NCBI GenBank assembly: GCA_003224075.1
Contig: QHYF01000069.1
Span: 1 to 23,111 of the forward strand
Length of the DNA stretch: 23,111 nucleotides
Direction of reading: 5' to 3'
Origin: Acidobacteriota bacterium
GTDB taxonomy: Bacteria; Acidobacteriota; Terriglobia; Acidiferrales; UBA7541
The notes below the pieces were generated by a model that was given only the letters and a program-made list of their open reading frames with translations, was not told where the DNA came from and searched no databases. Shown one piece after another: positions 7,036 to 14,997 of this stretch. How positions within the stretch are numbered: position 1 is the first letter of the stretch; the number at the start of each line of letters is the position of its first letter. The position numbers were made by a program, and so were the translations under genes.

Positions 7036-7761
7036 ATGATGAAACTCTTCGTGTATTTGAGTGCCCTAGCAACAAGCTGGTGGTCCATTGCTCCAGACGC
7101 GAAACCTATCATTGTTTTGCTTGAAGCGCGGTATCGTGCGGCACGCACGCTCCAAGCAACATTTCTGGAGCGTTATAGCGAGAACGGCCGGCCAGTCCGA
7201 GTAGAAGCCGGTAGAGCTTATTTTCGCAAACCCGGAAAGATGAGATGGGAATACGAGTCTCCAGAGAAAAATCTCTTTCTCGTAGATGGCAAGACGGCGT
7301 GGTTTTATGTTCCAGCGGACCATACCGTCACCCGTGTAGCCGCAAAGCAGAGCACAGACTGGCGAACGCCGCTGGCACTTCTTGCGGGAGAGATGAAGTT
7401 GGACAAGCTTTGCGCCCGCGTTGAACCCGCAACCGACGTGAAACCCGATAGTGCTGACGATGTCATGTTGTATTGCGTTCCTCGCGGTACAGATGCGCAA
7501 GAGAAGCGGTCCGCCGCTACTCGAACGGGGCTTAGGCCAACTGTTCCCGAAAGCGCAATATTCCTGGAGGTTTCGCGCGCCACCGCGAATCTGACGCGCG
7601 TTGTCTTGCGCGATGGCGGACGTGTCGAGCTGGAGTTCAAGTTTGCGAACTGGGAATTTGATCCCGCTGTGAGCGATTCCCTCTTCCGTTTCGAGGTTCC
7701 CCCAGGGGTTGCCATTGTGAATGGGGAATCGCCCGTCGACGATATGAGGGTAAAACCTTAG
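7036..7761 (+). CDS. lolA: outer-membrane lipoprotein carrier protein LolA
   Basis: This is a 241-residue periplasmic protein that shuttles lipoproteins from the inner-membrane LolCDE complex to the outer membrane. A hydrophobic N-terminus (residues 1-20) is a probable signal peptide. The LolA core is clear: 'LQATFLERY', 'GRAYFRKPGKMRWEY' and 'KNLFLVDGKTAWFYVPAD' form the typical half-barrel strands, and 'FDPAVSDSLFRFEVPPGV' is the usual C-terminal signature. The region between about 120 and 170 is longer than in E. coli LolA. It stands alone between the second pilin and the pilus operon. No ribosome site is evident, in keeping with a leaderless transcript. Confidence 0.88.
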   Translation: MMKLFVYLSALATSWWSIAPDAKPIIVLLEARYRAARTLQATFLERYSENGRPVRVEAGRAYFRKPGKMRWEYESPEKNLFLVDGKTAWFYVPADHTVTRVAAKQSTDWRTPLALLAGEMKLDKLCARVEPATDVKPDSADDVMLYCVPRGTDAQEKRSAATRTGLRPTVPESAIFLEVSRATANLTRVVLRDGGRVELEFKFANWEFDPAVSDSLFRFEVPPGVAIVNGESPVDDMRVKP

Positions 7762-7853
7762 ACAAGGGGACATGCCCGCCCATTTGCTGCGAGGAACAGC
7801 CAACCTCCGCGGCCTATCCCGCATATGAGCTAGATGAGGTAGACTGAGGTCGT

Positions 7854-9068
7854 ATGGGAGAATTTGTCTGCCGCGTGGCGGATGCTGATGGACGTGTCTT
7901 TTCACACGTCGAAGCCGCTAGCTCACTGGACGAAGCGCGCCAGAAGCTTGCGGACAGGGGCCTTTACGTCTATTCAGTGGAATCCCGAGGGGGCCGTCTC
8001 GCCGCTCTCGTTCGCCAGAGAGGTGGGCGTCAGATTGGCGGTTCGGACTTCCTGATCCTCAACCAGCAATTCAACACGCTCATTAAAGCCGGTTTGCCTA
8101 TCCTGAGAGCGCTGGATCTTCTTGCCAATCGCGCCGCCTCTCCAAAACTCCGCCCGGTGATCTCGCAGATCCGGGATCGAGTCCGCGAAGGTAAGTCACT
8201 CTCCGAGGCGGTGGCGGAAGCCGGCGTGTTTTCAAAAGTTTATTCCACAGCCATCCTTGCCGGAGAAAAGAGCGGGAACTTACCGGGAGTCCTGGACTAT
8301 TACATTGCCTATCAACGCGTGAGTACGGGAGTCCGAAAAAAAATTCTGGCCGCGCTCGTTTACCCCACACTGCTGATCAGCGTTGCGATCGCGATCGTGA
8401 CTTACCTTGTCACGGCGGTCATCCCAAAGTTCGCCATGCTCTACCAGGATTTGAACGTAGAACTCCCTGCGCCCACGCGGTTGTTGATCGCCGTGACCAT
8501 AGACTACCGTTTCGTTGTTTTGGGAATCGTCGCGTTGATGGCCGCGGCTGCCGCGGGAGTTTTTTTGTGGTCCCGTACGGAACAGGGAGGAACGGCTTTC
8601 GACCGTTTCAAGTTCCGTGTGCCGGTGCTTGGAGACACCCTCCTCAAGTTTCAAGTGGCACAGTTTTCGCGCACACTTTCGACGCTGCTTACGGGGGGCA
8701 CCCCTCTGGTCGCTGGGCTCCAGACTGCGAGTGACGCGATCACCAGCAAATTGCTGCGCTCTGCGGTCGCGCAGGCAACGCAACGGGTTCGCGAGGGAGA
8801 ATCCGTCCATGTGGCCCTCTCGTCCAGCAGCGTGATGCCGGAAATGGCCCTGGACATGATTGAGGTCGGCGAGTCGAGTGGTGCGCTTTCACCCATGCTG
8901 AATAGCGTGGCCGAATTCTATGAGGAGGAGGTCAATGTGCGTCTGTCCGCGCTCGTTGCCCTCATCGAGCCCATTCTTTTGATCTTCATGGGATTGCTCG
9001 TCGCCTTTATTCTCATTTCCCTCTACCTGCCCATTTTTTCTTTTTCTCTTGCGGGTACGGCAAAATAA
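7854..9068 (+). CDS. pilC: type IV pilus / type II secretion inner-membrane platform protein
   Basis: This 404-residue polytopic protein of the GspF/PilC family is the inner-membrane platform of the pilus motor. Residues 1-65 form a small soluble N-domain. Two T2SSF repeats follow (about 70-190 and 270-395), each with a helical bundle; 'LNQQFNTLIKAGLPILRALD' and 'QFSRTLSTLLTGGTPLVAGL' are the paired repeat signatures. Hydrophobic segments lie near 165-190, 215-235 and at the end. The ATG at 7854 has TGAGGT 3 nt before it. It is the first gene of a plus-strand run to 14295 and is followed after 6 nt by the motor ATPase. Confidence 0.93.
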   Translation: MGEFVCRVADADGRVFSHVEAASSLDEARQKLADRGLYVYSVESRGGRLAALVRQRGGRQIGGSDFLILNQQFNTLIKAGLPILRALDLLANRAASPKLRPVISQIRDRVREGKSLSEAVAEAGVFSKVYSTAILAGEKSGNLPGVLDYYIAYQRVSTGVRKKILAALVYPTLLISVAIAIVTYLVTAVIPKFAMLYQDLNVELPAPTRLLIAVTIDYRFVVLGIVALMAAAAAGVFLWSRTEQGGTAFDRFKFRVPVLGDTLLKFQVAQFSRTLSTLLTGGTPLVAGLQTASDAITSKLLRSAVAQATQRVREGESVHVALSSSSVMPEMALDMIEVGESSGALSPMLNSVAEFYEEEVNVRLSALVALIEPILLIFMGLLVAFILISLYLPIFSFSLAGTAK

Positions 9069-9074
9069 GGAATC

Positions 9075-10715
9075 ATGGCCTCTACCGAACAACTTCCTCC
9101 CGCGCCGGGGCTTCCCGGAGCCGACGAAGAGCAGCGCGAGCGCGATGTCGCGCGCAAACTCGCCGAAAGATATCGCTATGCGTTTATTGATCTCCGGGAA
9201 CAGAGGATCGATCCGGAGCTCTTCCGCGCCATCCCAGCGGACCTGATGTTCCGCTACAACTTCGTCCCTCTTGAACTGCACAACAATGTCTTGTCGATCG
9301 CGGCCGCGGACCCCGGTCAGGTTCAAATGAGCGATGAGCTGCCGCTGCTCTTGGGCAAGAAGCTTGCCATTAAAGTTGCCACTCCCCGGCAGATTAGCGA
9401 TCTGCTGAAGCGTACCGAGCAATCGCAGCGCGTGCTGGAGCAGGCTACGGAGGCCTTCACTCTCCAGACCTCCAAGGAGGAAGAGGAGAGCGAAGAGACG
9501 ATTTCCGGCGATCGCTTGACACGTGACAGCACCGCCAGCCCCGTGGTACGGCTCGTCGAAACCATTATTTTTACCGCACTCGAGCGTCGCGCCAGCGACA
9601 TCCACATCGAGGCGCGCGATGCAGAAGTTGCCGTCAAATACCGTATCGACGGTGTCCTGCAGCACGCCATGCAGCCCATCTCCAAGGAATGGCACTCTAC
9701 GGTGCTCTCGCGCATCAAAGTGCTCAGCGATTTGGACATTGCCGAGCGCCGCATCCCGCAGGACGGGCGTTTCCGGGTGAAATACAAAGGGCGCTATATC
9801 GACCTGCGCGTCTCGATCATGCCCGCCAGTCACGGTGAAGACGCGGTGCTTCGCGTTCTCGATAAAGAGACGCTTTCGGAAAAATTCAAAAGCCTGACTC
9901 TGGACGTCGTTGGTTTCTCCGCGGACGAAACTCGCCGCTTCCGCCGCTACATTCGCGAGCCTTATGGCATGGTCCTTGTGACGGGTCCGACGGGTTCCGG
10001 CAAGACCACCACGCTTTATGCCGCCATCAACGAGATCAAGAGCGACGAAGACAAATTCATCACCATCGAAGATCCCGTCGAATATCAGGTCCGCGGCATC
10101 ACGCAGATTCCCGTGAATGAGAAGAAAGGCCTCACCTTCGCCCGCGGCTTGCGCTCCATCCTGCGCCACGACCCCGACAAAATCATGGTCGGAGAGATCC
10201 GTGACCAGGAAACCGCGCAGATCGCCATCCAGTCCGCCCTTACCGGTCACCTCGTTTTCACCACGGTTCACGCCAACAACGTTACCGACGTCATCGGCCG
10301 CTTCATCAATATGGGCGTTGAGCCTTACAACTTTGTCTCCGCCCTCAACTGCATCATGGCGCAGCGCCTGGTCCGCGTGATCTGTCCGAGCTGCAAGAAG
10401 CCCAAGCGATATTCTTCCGAAGAGCTGAAAGAAGCAGGCCTTGATCCCGCTATTTGGGTGAACGTTGTGCTTGTCGAGGGCGCGGGGTGTTTGGAATGCT
10501 CGGGCACCGGGTATCATGGACGGACTGCGATTTGCGAATTGCTGGACTTAACCGACCGCATCCGGGAAATGATCGTGGACCGCCGGCCGACCTCGGAAAT
10601 CAAGCGCGTGGCGCGCGAAGAGGGAATGACCCCTCTGCGCGAGAGCGGACTTGCCAAGATTCGTGCAGGCATTACCACCGTAAAAGAAATTAACAAGGTG
10701 ACTTTCGTTGAGTAG
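9075..10715 (+). CDS. pilB: type IV pilus assembly / type II secretion ATPase (PilB/GspE)
   Basis: This 546-residue cytoplasmic hexameric ATPase powers pilus extension or pseudopilus assembly. An N-terminal MshEN/GspE_N domain covers about 20-115. Walker A is GPTGSGKT (304-311), 'ITIEDPVEYQ' is the Asp box, 'MVGEIRDQETA' (371-381) holds Walker B, and 'LTGHLVFTTVHANN' (389-402) is the His box. The C-terminal zinc site is intact: CPSC (437-440) and CLEC (472-475), a mark of extension-type PilB/GspE and not PilT. AAGGA overlaps the pilC stop and precedes the ATG. A large open frame on the opposite strand is a coding shadow. Confidence 0.95.
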   Translation: MASTEQLPPAPGLPGADEEQRERDVARKLAERYRYAFIDLREQRIDPELFRAIPADLMFRYNFVPLELHNNVLSIAAADPGQVQMSDELPLLLGKKLAIKVATPRQISDLLKRTEQSQRVLEQATEAFTLQTSKEEEESEETISGDRLTRDSTASPVVRLVETIIFTALERRASDIHIEARDAEVAVKYRIDGVLQHAMQPISKEWHSTVLSRIKVLSDLDIAERRIPQDGRFRVKYKGRYIDLRVSIMPASHGEDAVLRVLDKETLSEKFKSLTLDVVGFSADETRRFRRYIREPYGMVLVTGPTGSGKTTTLYAAINEIKSDEDKFITIEDPVEYQVRGITQIPVNEKKGLTFARGLRSILRHDPDKIMVGEIRDQETAQIAIQSALTGHLVFTTVHANNVTDVIGRFINMGVEPYNFVSALNCIMAQRLVRVICPSCKKPKRYSSEELKEAGLDPAIWVNVVLVEGAGCLECSGTGYHGRTAICELLDLTDRIREMIVDRRPTSEIKRVAREEGMTPLRESGLAKIRAGITTVKEINKVTFVE

Positions 10716-10755
10716 CAGCGCCGCACTCCATCAGGGAATCTACCGGAGCGGCCTG

Positions 10756-11685
10756 ATGCGCCGCATTGTGGGCTGGCTTGATGCCATGCCCCATCCACCG
10801 TTGGCCATCGAGGTTGCGCCGGACCGCGTGGCCGCGGCCCGCTGGAGCCGCGCGGGCTCCCTGGATATGTTCGCCGTTGAATCACTGCCGCCCGGAGCGA
10901 TTGTTCCATCGGCCGTCGAAATCAATCTGGTGAATTCTGCCGCCGTCAAGGCGGCCGTCTCCAAAGCGTGCCATCGTTTGCGCTCCCGGGATGAAGATGT
11001 CGCACTGATTCTCCCCGATCCCGTAATTCGCGTCTTCGTCCAGCACTTCGAGGATTTCCCTCGTTCAGCACAGGAAGCCATTCCGATGCTGCGCTGGAAG
11101 CTGAAGAAGAGTGCGCCCTTCGAGGCGGATGAGACGGTCATCTCTTACATGCGCCAGGCGCCGCGCGAAACAGGTGTTGACGTCGTGACCGGACTCGCGC
11201 GGCTCCGCATCATTCGCGAGTACGAATCCCTCGCCGAGGGCGCCGGACTTCACCCGGGCGTAGTGCTGAGTTCTTCGCTCGCTGCCATCGCCATCCTCGA
11301 TGATGAGAAGCCGGCGCTTCTCGCGCGCGTCTCGGGTTCTTCCCTTACCACGGCGATCGTACGCACTGGTGTTCTGTGCGGCTATCGTTGCACGGAGCTC
11401 CCCGCGTACGGCACAGACCTCACCCCGCAGATGCTTCTGGAAGAGATTTTTCCGGTGGCTGCGTACTACCAGGACACCTGGCAGGAGGCCATTCAATCGG
11501 TCCGCCTTGCCGGACTTGGCGCGCGTCTCCCCGAATTTGTCCGCCCTCTCGAAGAGGAGTTCCATTGCCAGGTGCGTTCGCTGCTGCACTCAGCGATCTC
11601 CGAAGGATACGTCAAGGATGATGCTCTTCCGCTTGTTGATCGTGAATTGGAAGGATTGGTTGGCTGGGTGCTCCAGCGTGGCTGA
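10756..11685 (+). CDS. pilM: PilM-like actin-fold pilus assembly protein
   Basis: PilM is the cytoplasmic actin-like protein that binds the N-terminal tail of PilN. This product is divergent: 'PPLAIEVAPDRVAAARWSRA' matches the phosphate-1 strand region, 'VALILPDPVIRVF' and 'FPRSAQEAIPMLRWKLKKSAPF' match the family's central region, and the position between pilB and pilN supports the call. I chose ATG 10756 because GGAG (10745-10748) lies 7 nt upstream, giving 309 residues. A TTG at 10708, overlapping pilB and preceded by AAGGTG, would give 325 residues and cannot be excluded. It is shorter than the usual 350 or so residues, and nucleotide-binding motifs are weak. Confidence 0.75.
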   Translation: MRRIVGWLDAMPHPPLAIEVAPDRVAAARWSRAGSLDMFAVESLPPGAIVPSAVEINLVNSAAVKAAVSKACHRLRSRDEDVALILPDPVIRVFVQHFEDFPRSAQEAIPMLRWKLKKSAPFEADETVISYMRQAPRETGVDVVTGLARLRIIREYESLAEGAGLHPGVVLSSSLAAIAILDDEKPALLARVSGSSLTTAIVRTGVLCGYRCTELPAYGTDLTPQMLLEEIFPVAAYYQDTWQEAIQSVRLAGLGARLPEFVRPLEEEFHCQVRSLLHSAISEGYVKDDALPLVDRELEGLVGWVLQRG

Positions 11686-11719
11686 TAACGATTTCTGAAG
11701 AATGTGGCAAAATTAGGAA

Positions 11720-12282
11720 GTGAGAGTTCGGCTCAATTTAGCGACCAAAGCTCTGGAAACCCACCGGCGGTTCTTTGCGGGTGCTGGTCTCACCGTCTTT
11801 GTCTCGGGTCTCGTTTTTCTCGGTCTTGGCTGGCACGTCTACTCTGCCCGCGAAGCTGACGCGGAACTCCGCGCCCGCACGGAGAAAGCGCGCCAGGAGA
11901 TGGCCAAGCTCGAGACGCAGCGCAGGGAACTCGAGCGCTATTTCAGTCAGAAGGACGTCGCCACCCTGCATGACCGCGCGGCATTTATCAATACGATTAT
12001 CGACGCGCGCAGCTTCAATTGGACGCAGATGTTCATGGACCTGGAGCACATTCTTCCAGGCGGCGTAGCATCGTGCCGACACAAGAACAGGGTCGCGTTG
12101 AGGTGAAATTGACCGTGGGCGCCGCCAGCGACGAAGCAAAGTTGAAATTCCTGCACGCGCTCGAAGAATCAAAGGAGTTCACTGAAGTTCGAGTGCAGCA
12201 TGAGGGCACGCCGAACCAGCTCGCCGGTCCGGCCAGCGATCAGAAGGTCGTGCAGCTGACCACCGTCTATTCGAGGATTTGA
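11720..12282 (+). pseudogene. pilN: pilN, interrupted by a frameshift at about 12067
   Basis: PilN is a bitopic inner-membrane protein of the PilMNOP alignment complex. From GTG 11720 the protein starts 'MRVRLNLATK' (the PilM-binding tail), has one membrane helix (about 19-38), a coiled coil ('ARQEMAKLETQRRELERY') and 'WTQMFMDLEHILPGGV'. That frame then ends prematurely at 12106. The family sequence continues in another frame from 12067: 'SIVPTQEQGRVEVKLTVGAA' through 'KVVQLTTVYSRI', ending at 12280-12282. A single missing base at GTA/AGC restores a 187-residue protein of normal length and layout. There is no slippery heptamer, so programmed frameshifting is unlikely. The intact flanking genes make a sequencing error a serious alternative. 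Confidence 0.85.
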
Positions 12283-12842
12283 TGCGGCATGACTTCACAT
12301 CGCGAAAGCAGGTTATTCTCGGCGCACTGACACTGCTCATCCTCGCCGACGTTGCTTTTGCGGCCTACAGTTGGCAGCTCGCCTCCGCCCCGCGCACGCC
12401 ACAACAGCAGTTCGCTGCCGAGATCAGGCGCCATGATCTCCTCAAGGCGGACATCAAGCGCGCCCAGGACATCCGGGATAGCATTCCCGCAATTCAGAAG
12501 GATTGCGACAAATTCGATCGATCGCTCTTCCCGGCATCCTCGGGCTACTCTTCGGTTACCTCCGAACTCGGGGGCATGGCCAAGAGATCCGGTGTCCACC
12601 TTGACGACGTCACATTCAAGGAGACGGAGATTGCCGGCCGCCGGCTAACCGGGGTGATGATCGATGCGACCGTCGACGGCGATTACAAGAGCGTGATTCA
12701 GTTCCTGAACGCCCTGCAACGCTCCACCAACGTGTACGAAGTGGATTCGCTGAATCTGGCCACAGAGAACGCAAACCGAGGGCCCGCAAGTGTCATTAAA
12801 GTCGCACTGCACCTCAAAACCTATTTTCGGACCGCGTCATGA
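12282..12842 (+). CDS. pilO: PilO-like inner-membrane alignment protein
   Basis: PilO pairs with PilN in the periplasm. The product (186 residues from ATG 12282, which overlaps the pilN stop as TGATG, with GAGG 5 nt upstream) has a short cytoplasmic tail, one membrane helix (about 11-29), a coiled-coil stretch (about 40-75) and a ferredoxin-like C-terminal fold ('SELGGMAKRSGVHLDDVTF', 'DATVDGDYKSVIQFLNALQ'). It overlaps the next gene by ATGA, so translation is coupled along this block. The family is weakly conserved, but layout and position make the call good. Confidence 0.82.
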   Translation: MRHDFTSRKQVILGALTLLILADVAFAAYSWQLASAPRTPQQQFAAEIRRHDLLKADIKRAQDIRDSIPAIQKDCDKFDRSLFPASSGYSSVTSELGGMAKRSGVHLDDVTFKETEIAGRRLTGVMIDATVDGDYKSVIQFLNALQRSTNVYEVDSLNLATENANRGPASVIKVALHLKTYFRTAS

Positions 12843-13399
12843 AGCAAAAGAAGCAGCTCGCGGTGCTAGTCGTGCTTCTCGTTGTTGCCGGCGCCATCTG
12901 GTTTTGGTATTTCGAGCGTGACAGGACTGCTTTGACCGACCCCGCCGACTCCCCGGCCAAGACTGCTCAATTGCTCTCCGTTGAAAACCCAGCAATTCAC
13001 TGGCACATACTGGAAGGCGCCCGTAAGACGGAGTACAAGAGCAGTGGACGCAATATTTTTACGACCGCTGCTCCGCCGCCACCGTCCCAGGTTCCCCAAA
13101 AGGATCCCCACCCACTTTGTTGCCCTCTACCAGCTCTACCAGCTCCGCCCGCGCCCGACCCAGATCCGGTACTCCCCCCAAACATCAAGTTCTTCGGCTA
13201 CGGCACCGTCCCGAACGGTGCCTCCCGCCGCGCCTTTTTCACCGATGGCCAGGACGTTTATGTCGTTGCGGAGGGCGAAGTTTTGCTCAATCGCTATCGC
13301 ATCCTGAGAGTGGGCAATGCGACGCTTGAGTTCGAAGAAGTCACCTCGGGGCGCAAGGGCAGGGCAGTCCTCGAAGAACAGGCGGGCCCATCGGCATGA
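12839..13399 (+). CDS. PilP/GspC-like periplasmic linker protein
   Basis: This 186-residue protein has an N-terminal membrane helix (about 7-24), 'KSSGRNIFTTA' (the 'GRNPF'-type motif seen in PilP/GspC), a long Pro/Ala/Asp linker (about 78-116) and a small beta domain ('IKFFGYGTVPNGASRRAFFT' through 'GEVLLNRYRILRVGNATLEF') resembling the homology region of GspC or the beta-sandwich of PilP. Such proteins link the inner-membrane complex to the secretin. It is not recognisable as a lipoprotein: there is no lipobox. The linker holds 'CC' and a short repeat (CTCTACCAG region, 13127-13145), so an indel pair in the linker is possible but the frame stays open. Confidence 0.72.
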   Translation: MKQKKQLAVLVVLLVVAGAIWFWYFERDRTALTDPADSPAKTAQLLSVENPAIHWHILEGARKTEYKSSGRNIFTTAAPPPPSQVPQKDPHPLCCPLPALPAPPAPDPDPVLPPNIKFFGYGTVPNGASRRAFFTDGQDVYVVAEGEVLLNRYRILRVGNATLEFEEVTSGRKGRAVLEEQAGPSA

Positions 13400-14295
13400 A
13401 CCTCAGACGTCCACGAACGACAGGGAAGCAGAGTGAGAGAGGGTATGCCTTGCTCGTAGCCATCTTTCTTGTCACTGCTCTGCTTCTTCTCACCATGAGG
13501 GTTGCGCCCAACATCCTGACCGAGGGCAGGCGCGAACAAGAGAAGGAGATGATCTGGCGCGGAAAGCAATACGCCCGCGGGGTGAAACTTTATTACCGCA
13601 AGATGGGGCGCTTTCCTACGTCCCTCGACGATCTTACCAAGCCGAAGATGGGCTCGCTCCGCTTCTTACGCCAGTCTTACAAAGACCCCATGAACAAGGA
13701 GGACGGATCGTGGCGCTTCATCTACGTCGGGGCTGCGGGACAACTCATTGGTAGCCTGAAACCTCGCACGGGAAACCTCCAGATTCCTCCAGCAGGCGGC
13801 TTGGGCACACCGGCGAGTGCCTTGAGCGGGCCTGGCGCTCCGGCGCAGCCCGGCGCAAGCGGTCAACAGGGTCAGAGCCAAACTGGAACCCAGCTAGTTG
13901 GAACGACATCCGGCACCAATCCACCGGGCACGACCGGAACGCCCGCGGGAACGGACCAAAGCGGTTCAGGTTCCAATCCGGATCAGGTTTCAGTTGGCAA
14001 TACTCCTACCATTGTAGGCGGCAACATCATCGGAGTCGGCAGCAAGGTCAACAGGGCTTCCATCATCATTTACGATCACGCCAAGAATTACCGGCTCTTC
14101 GAGTTCATTTGGGATCCTTCAAAAGATAATTTCGGGGTAGGCCAGCCGGGTATGCAAACCGGTACGGGTTTGGGCCAGAATCCTGCCCACACCCAATTCG
14201 GCAACCAACCTGGACAAAGTCCAGCCAATCCGCAGCCGAACCCGCCGCAGAATTCTCAGCAGCCGCAGCAGAATCCGCCGCCGCAGCCGCAATGA
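13396..14295 (+). CDS. prepilin-like secretion protein with Gly/Pro/Gln-rich tail
   Basis: This is a 299-residue protein at the end of the pilus operon, overlapping the previous gene by ATGA. The N-terminus has a basic leader and 'RGYALLVAIFLVTALLLLTM', like a prepilin helix with Gly-Tyr at the cleavage point but no Glu at mature position 5, as in GspK-type minor pseudopilins. 'KQYARGVKLYYRKMGRFPTS' and 'SLDDLTKPK' resemble the GspG core found in acidobacterial 'type II secretion system protein' entries. Residues about 133-210 are low-complexity Gly/Thr/Ser/Pro; then comes a conserved-looking block ('IIIYDHAKNYRLFEFIWDPS'); the last 45 residues are Pro/Gln/Asn-rich. The position is where pilQ often lies, but no secretin domain is present. 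Confidence 0.65.
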   Translation: MNLRRPRTTGKQSERGYALLVAIFLVTALLLLTMRVAPNILTEGRREQEKEMIWRGKQYARGVKLYYRKMGRFPTSLDDLTKPKMGSLRFLRQSYKDPMNKEDGSWRFIYVGAAGQLIGSLKPRTGNLQIPPAGGLGTPASALSGPGAPAQPGASGQQGQSQTGTQLVGTTSGTNPPGTTGTPAGTDQSGSGSNPDQVSVGNTPTIVGGNIIGVGSKVNRASIIIYDHAKNYRLFEFIWDPSKDNFGVGQPGMQTGTGLGQNPAHTQFGNQPGQSPANPQPNPPQNSQQPQQNPPPQPQ

Positions 14296-14298
14296 TTT

Positions 14299-14997
14299 TT
14301 ACTGGGGTTGGCTTGTCCGAGGGGCGGAAGTCGCGGCCATCGCTCCGGGCGGAGTGGTCATTTTTGGGGATGCACTCGACTTGCTCTTCTCGTAGCTGCG
14401 CCTGACACGGCGGACATACGAAAGCGTTTCGGCAAAGGGCGGCACGCGGCCGTATTGCTGGACCTTGTCAGGCCCCGCGTTATAGGCTGCGAGCGCCAGC
14501 ACCAGATCGTTCTTGTACATTTGCAGCAGTTCGCTCAGGTAACGCGTCCCGGCCTCGATGTTGTCTTTAGGATCATCCATGTTTTTCACGCCCAGCCGCG
14601 CCGCCGTTTCCGGCAACAGTTGCATCAGGCCCCGCGCATTCTTGCGGGACACGGCTTTCGGATCGAAATTAGATTCCACGGCGATCACGCTGCTGATGAG
14701 GTTGGCATCCACGTTGTAGCGCGAGGCCGCAGCTTCGATCAGTTCTCGATAGGGCGGCTTCACGACCGGCTTCGCGGGCACTGGCGTAAAAACCTCTTCC
14801 GGTTCGATGGTCACCACCTCTTCGGCGGCGACTTCCACGGATCCTCCCGCCATCTGCAAACGGTACTTGTCCCCCACAAGCTGGTAGCCCGTCACCGTCA
14901 GGCGCTGGCCGCTGCGAAGCACGATGTACTCCGCGCGCAGCCCAGGAGCGGTTAGCAGAACCAGCGGGAGCAGAAGTGAGGCTTGCTTCAGACGCAA
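14299..14997 (-). CDS. SLT-type lytic transglycosylase
   Basis: This is a 232-residue exported murein-cleaving enzyme. A signal peptide covers about 1-22, with 'APGLRA' before the likely cut. Residues 23-70 form a small all-beta domain ('YIVLRSGQRLTVTGYQLVG'). The SLT domain spans about 83-200: catalytic Glu108 in 'VIAVESNFDPKAVS', then 'NARGLMQLLPETA' and 'ALAAYNAGPDKVQQYG'. The Ser/Pro/Thr tail is disordered. It overlaps the upstream HAD gene by 10 nt (same strand) and ends 3 nt from the converging pilus operon. Peptidoglycan-opening enzymes often serve pili and secretion systems, so a functional link is possible though the orientation is opposite. Confidence 0.9.
   Translation of the reverse strand: MRLKQASLLLPLVLLTAPGLRAEYIVLRSGQRLTVTGYQLVGDKYRLQMAGGSVEVAAEEVVTIEPEEVFTPVPAKPVVKPPYRELIEAAASRYNVDANLISSVIAVESNFDPKAVSRKNARGLMQLLPETAARLGVKNMDDPKDNIEAGTRYLSELLQMYKNDLVLALAAYNAGPDKVQQYGRVPPFAETLSYVRRVRRSYEKSKSSASPKMTTPPGAMAATSAPRTSQPQ

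Noticed and set aside
7773..7788. Sigma-54-like sequence upstream of pilC (TGCCCG...TTGCT)
   Set aside because: The -12 half is good, but the nearly invariant -24 GG reads GC, so it fails the key test.
8889..10517. Long minus-strand open frame (542 codons) opposite pilB
   Set aside because: It lies entirely antisense to pilC/pilB, whose motifs are unmistakable, and its translation has no family motif. It reflects codon bias in the real gene.
12059..12072. Programmed -1 frameshift in pilN
   Set aside because: No X-XXY-YYZ slippery heptamer and no clear downstream stem at the right spacing; a lost base explains it better.
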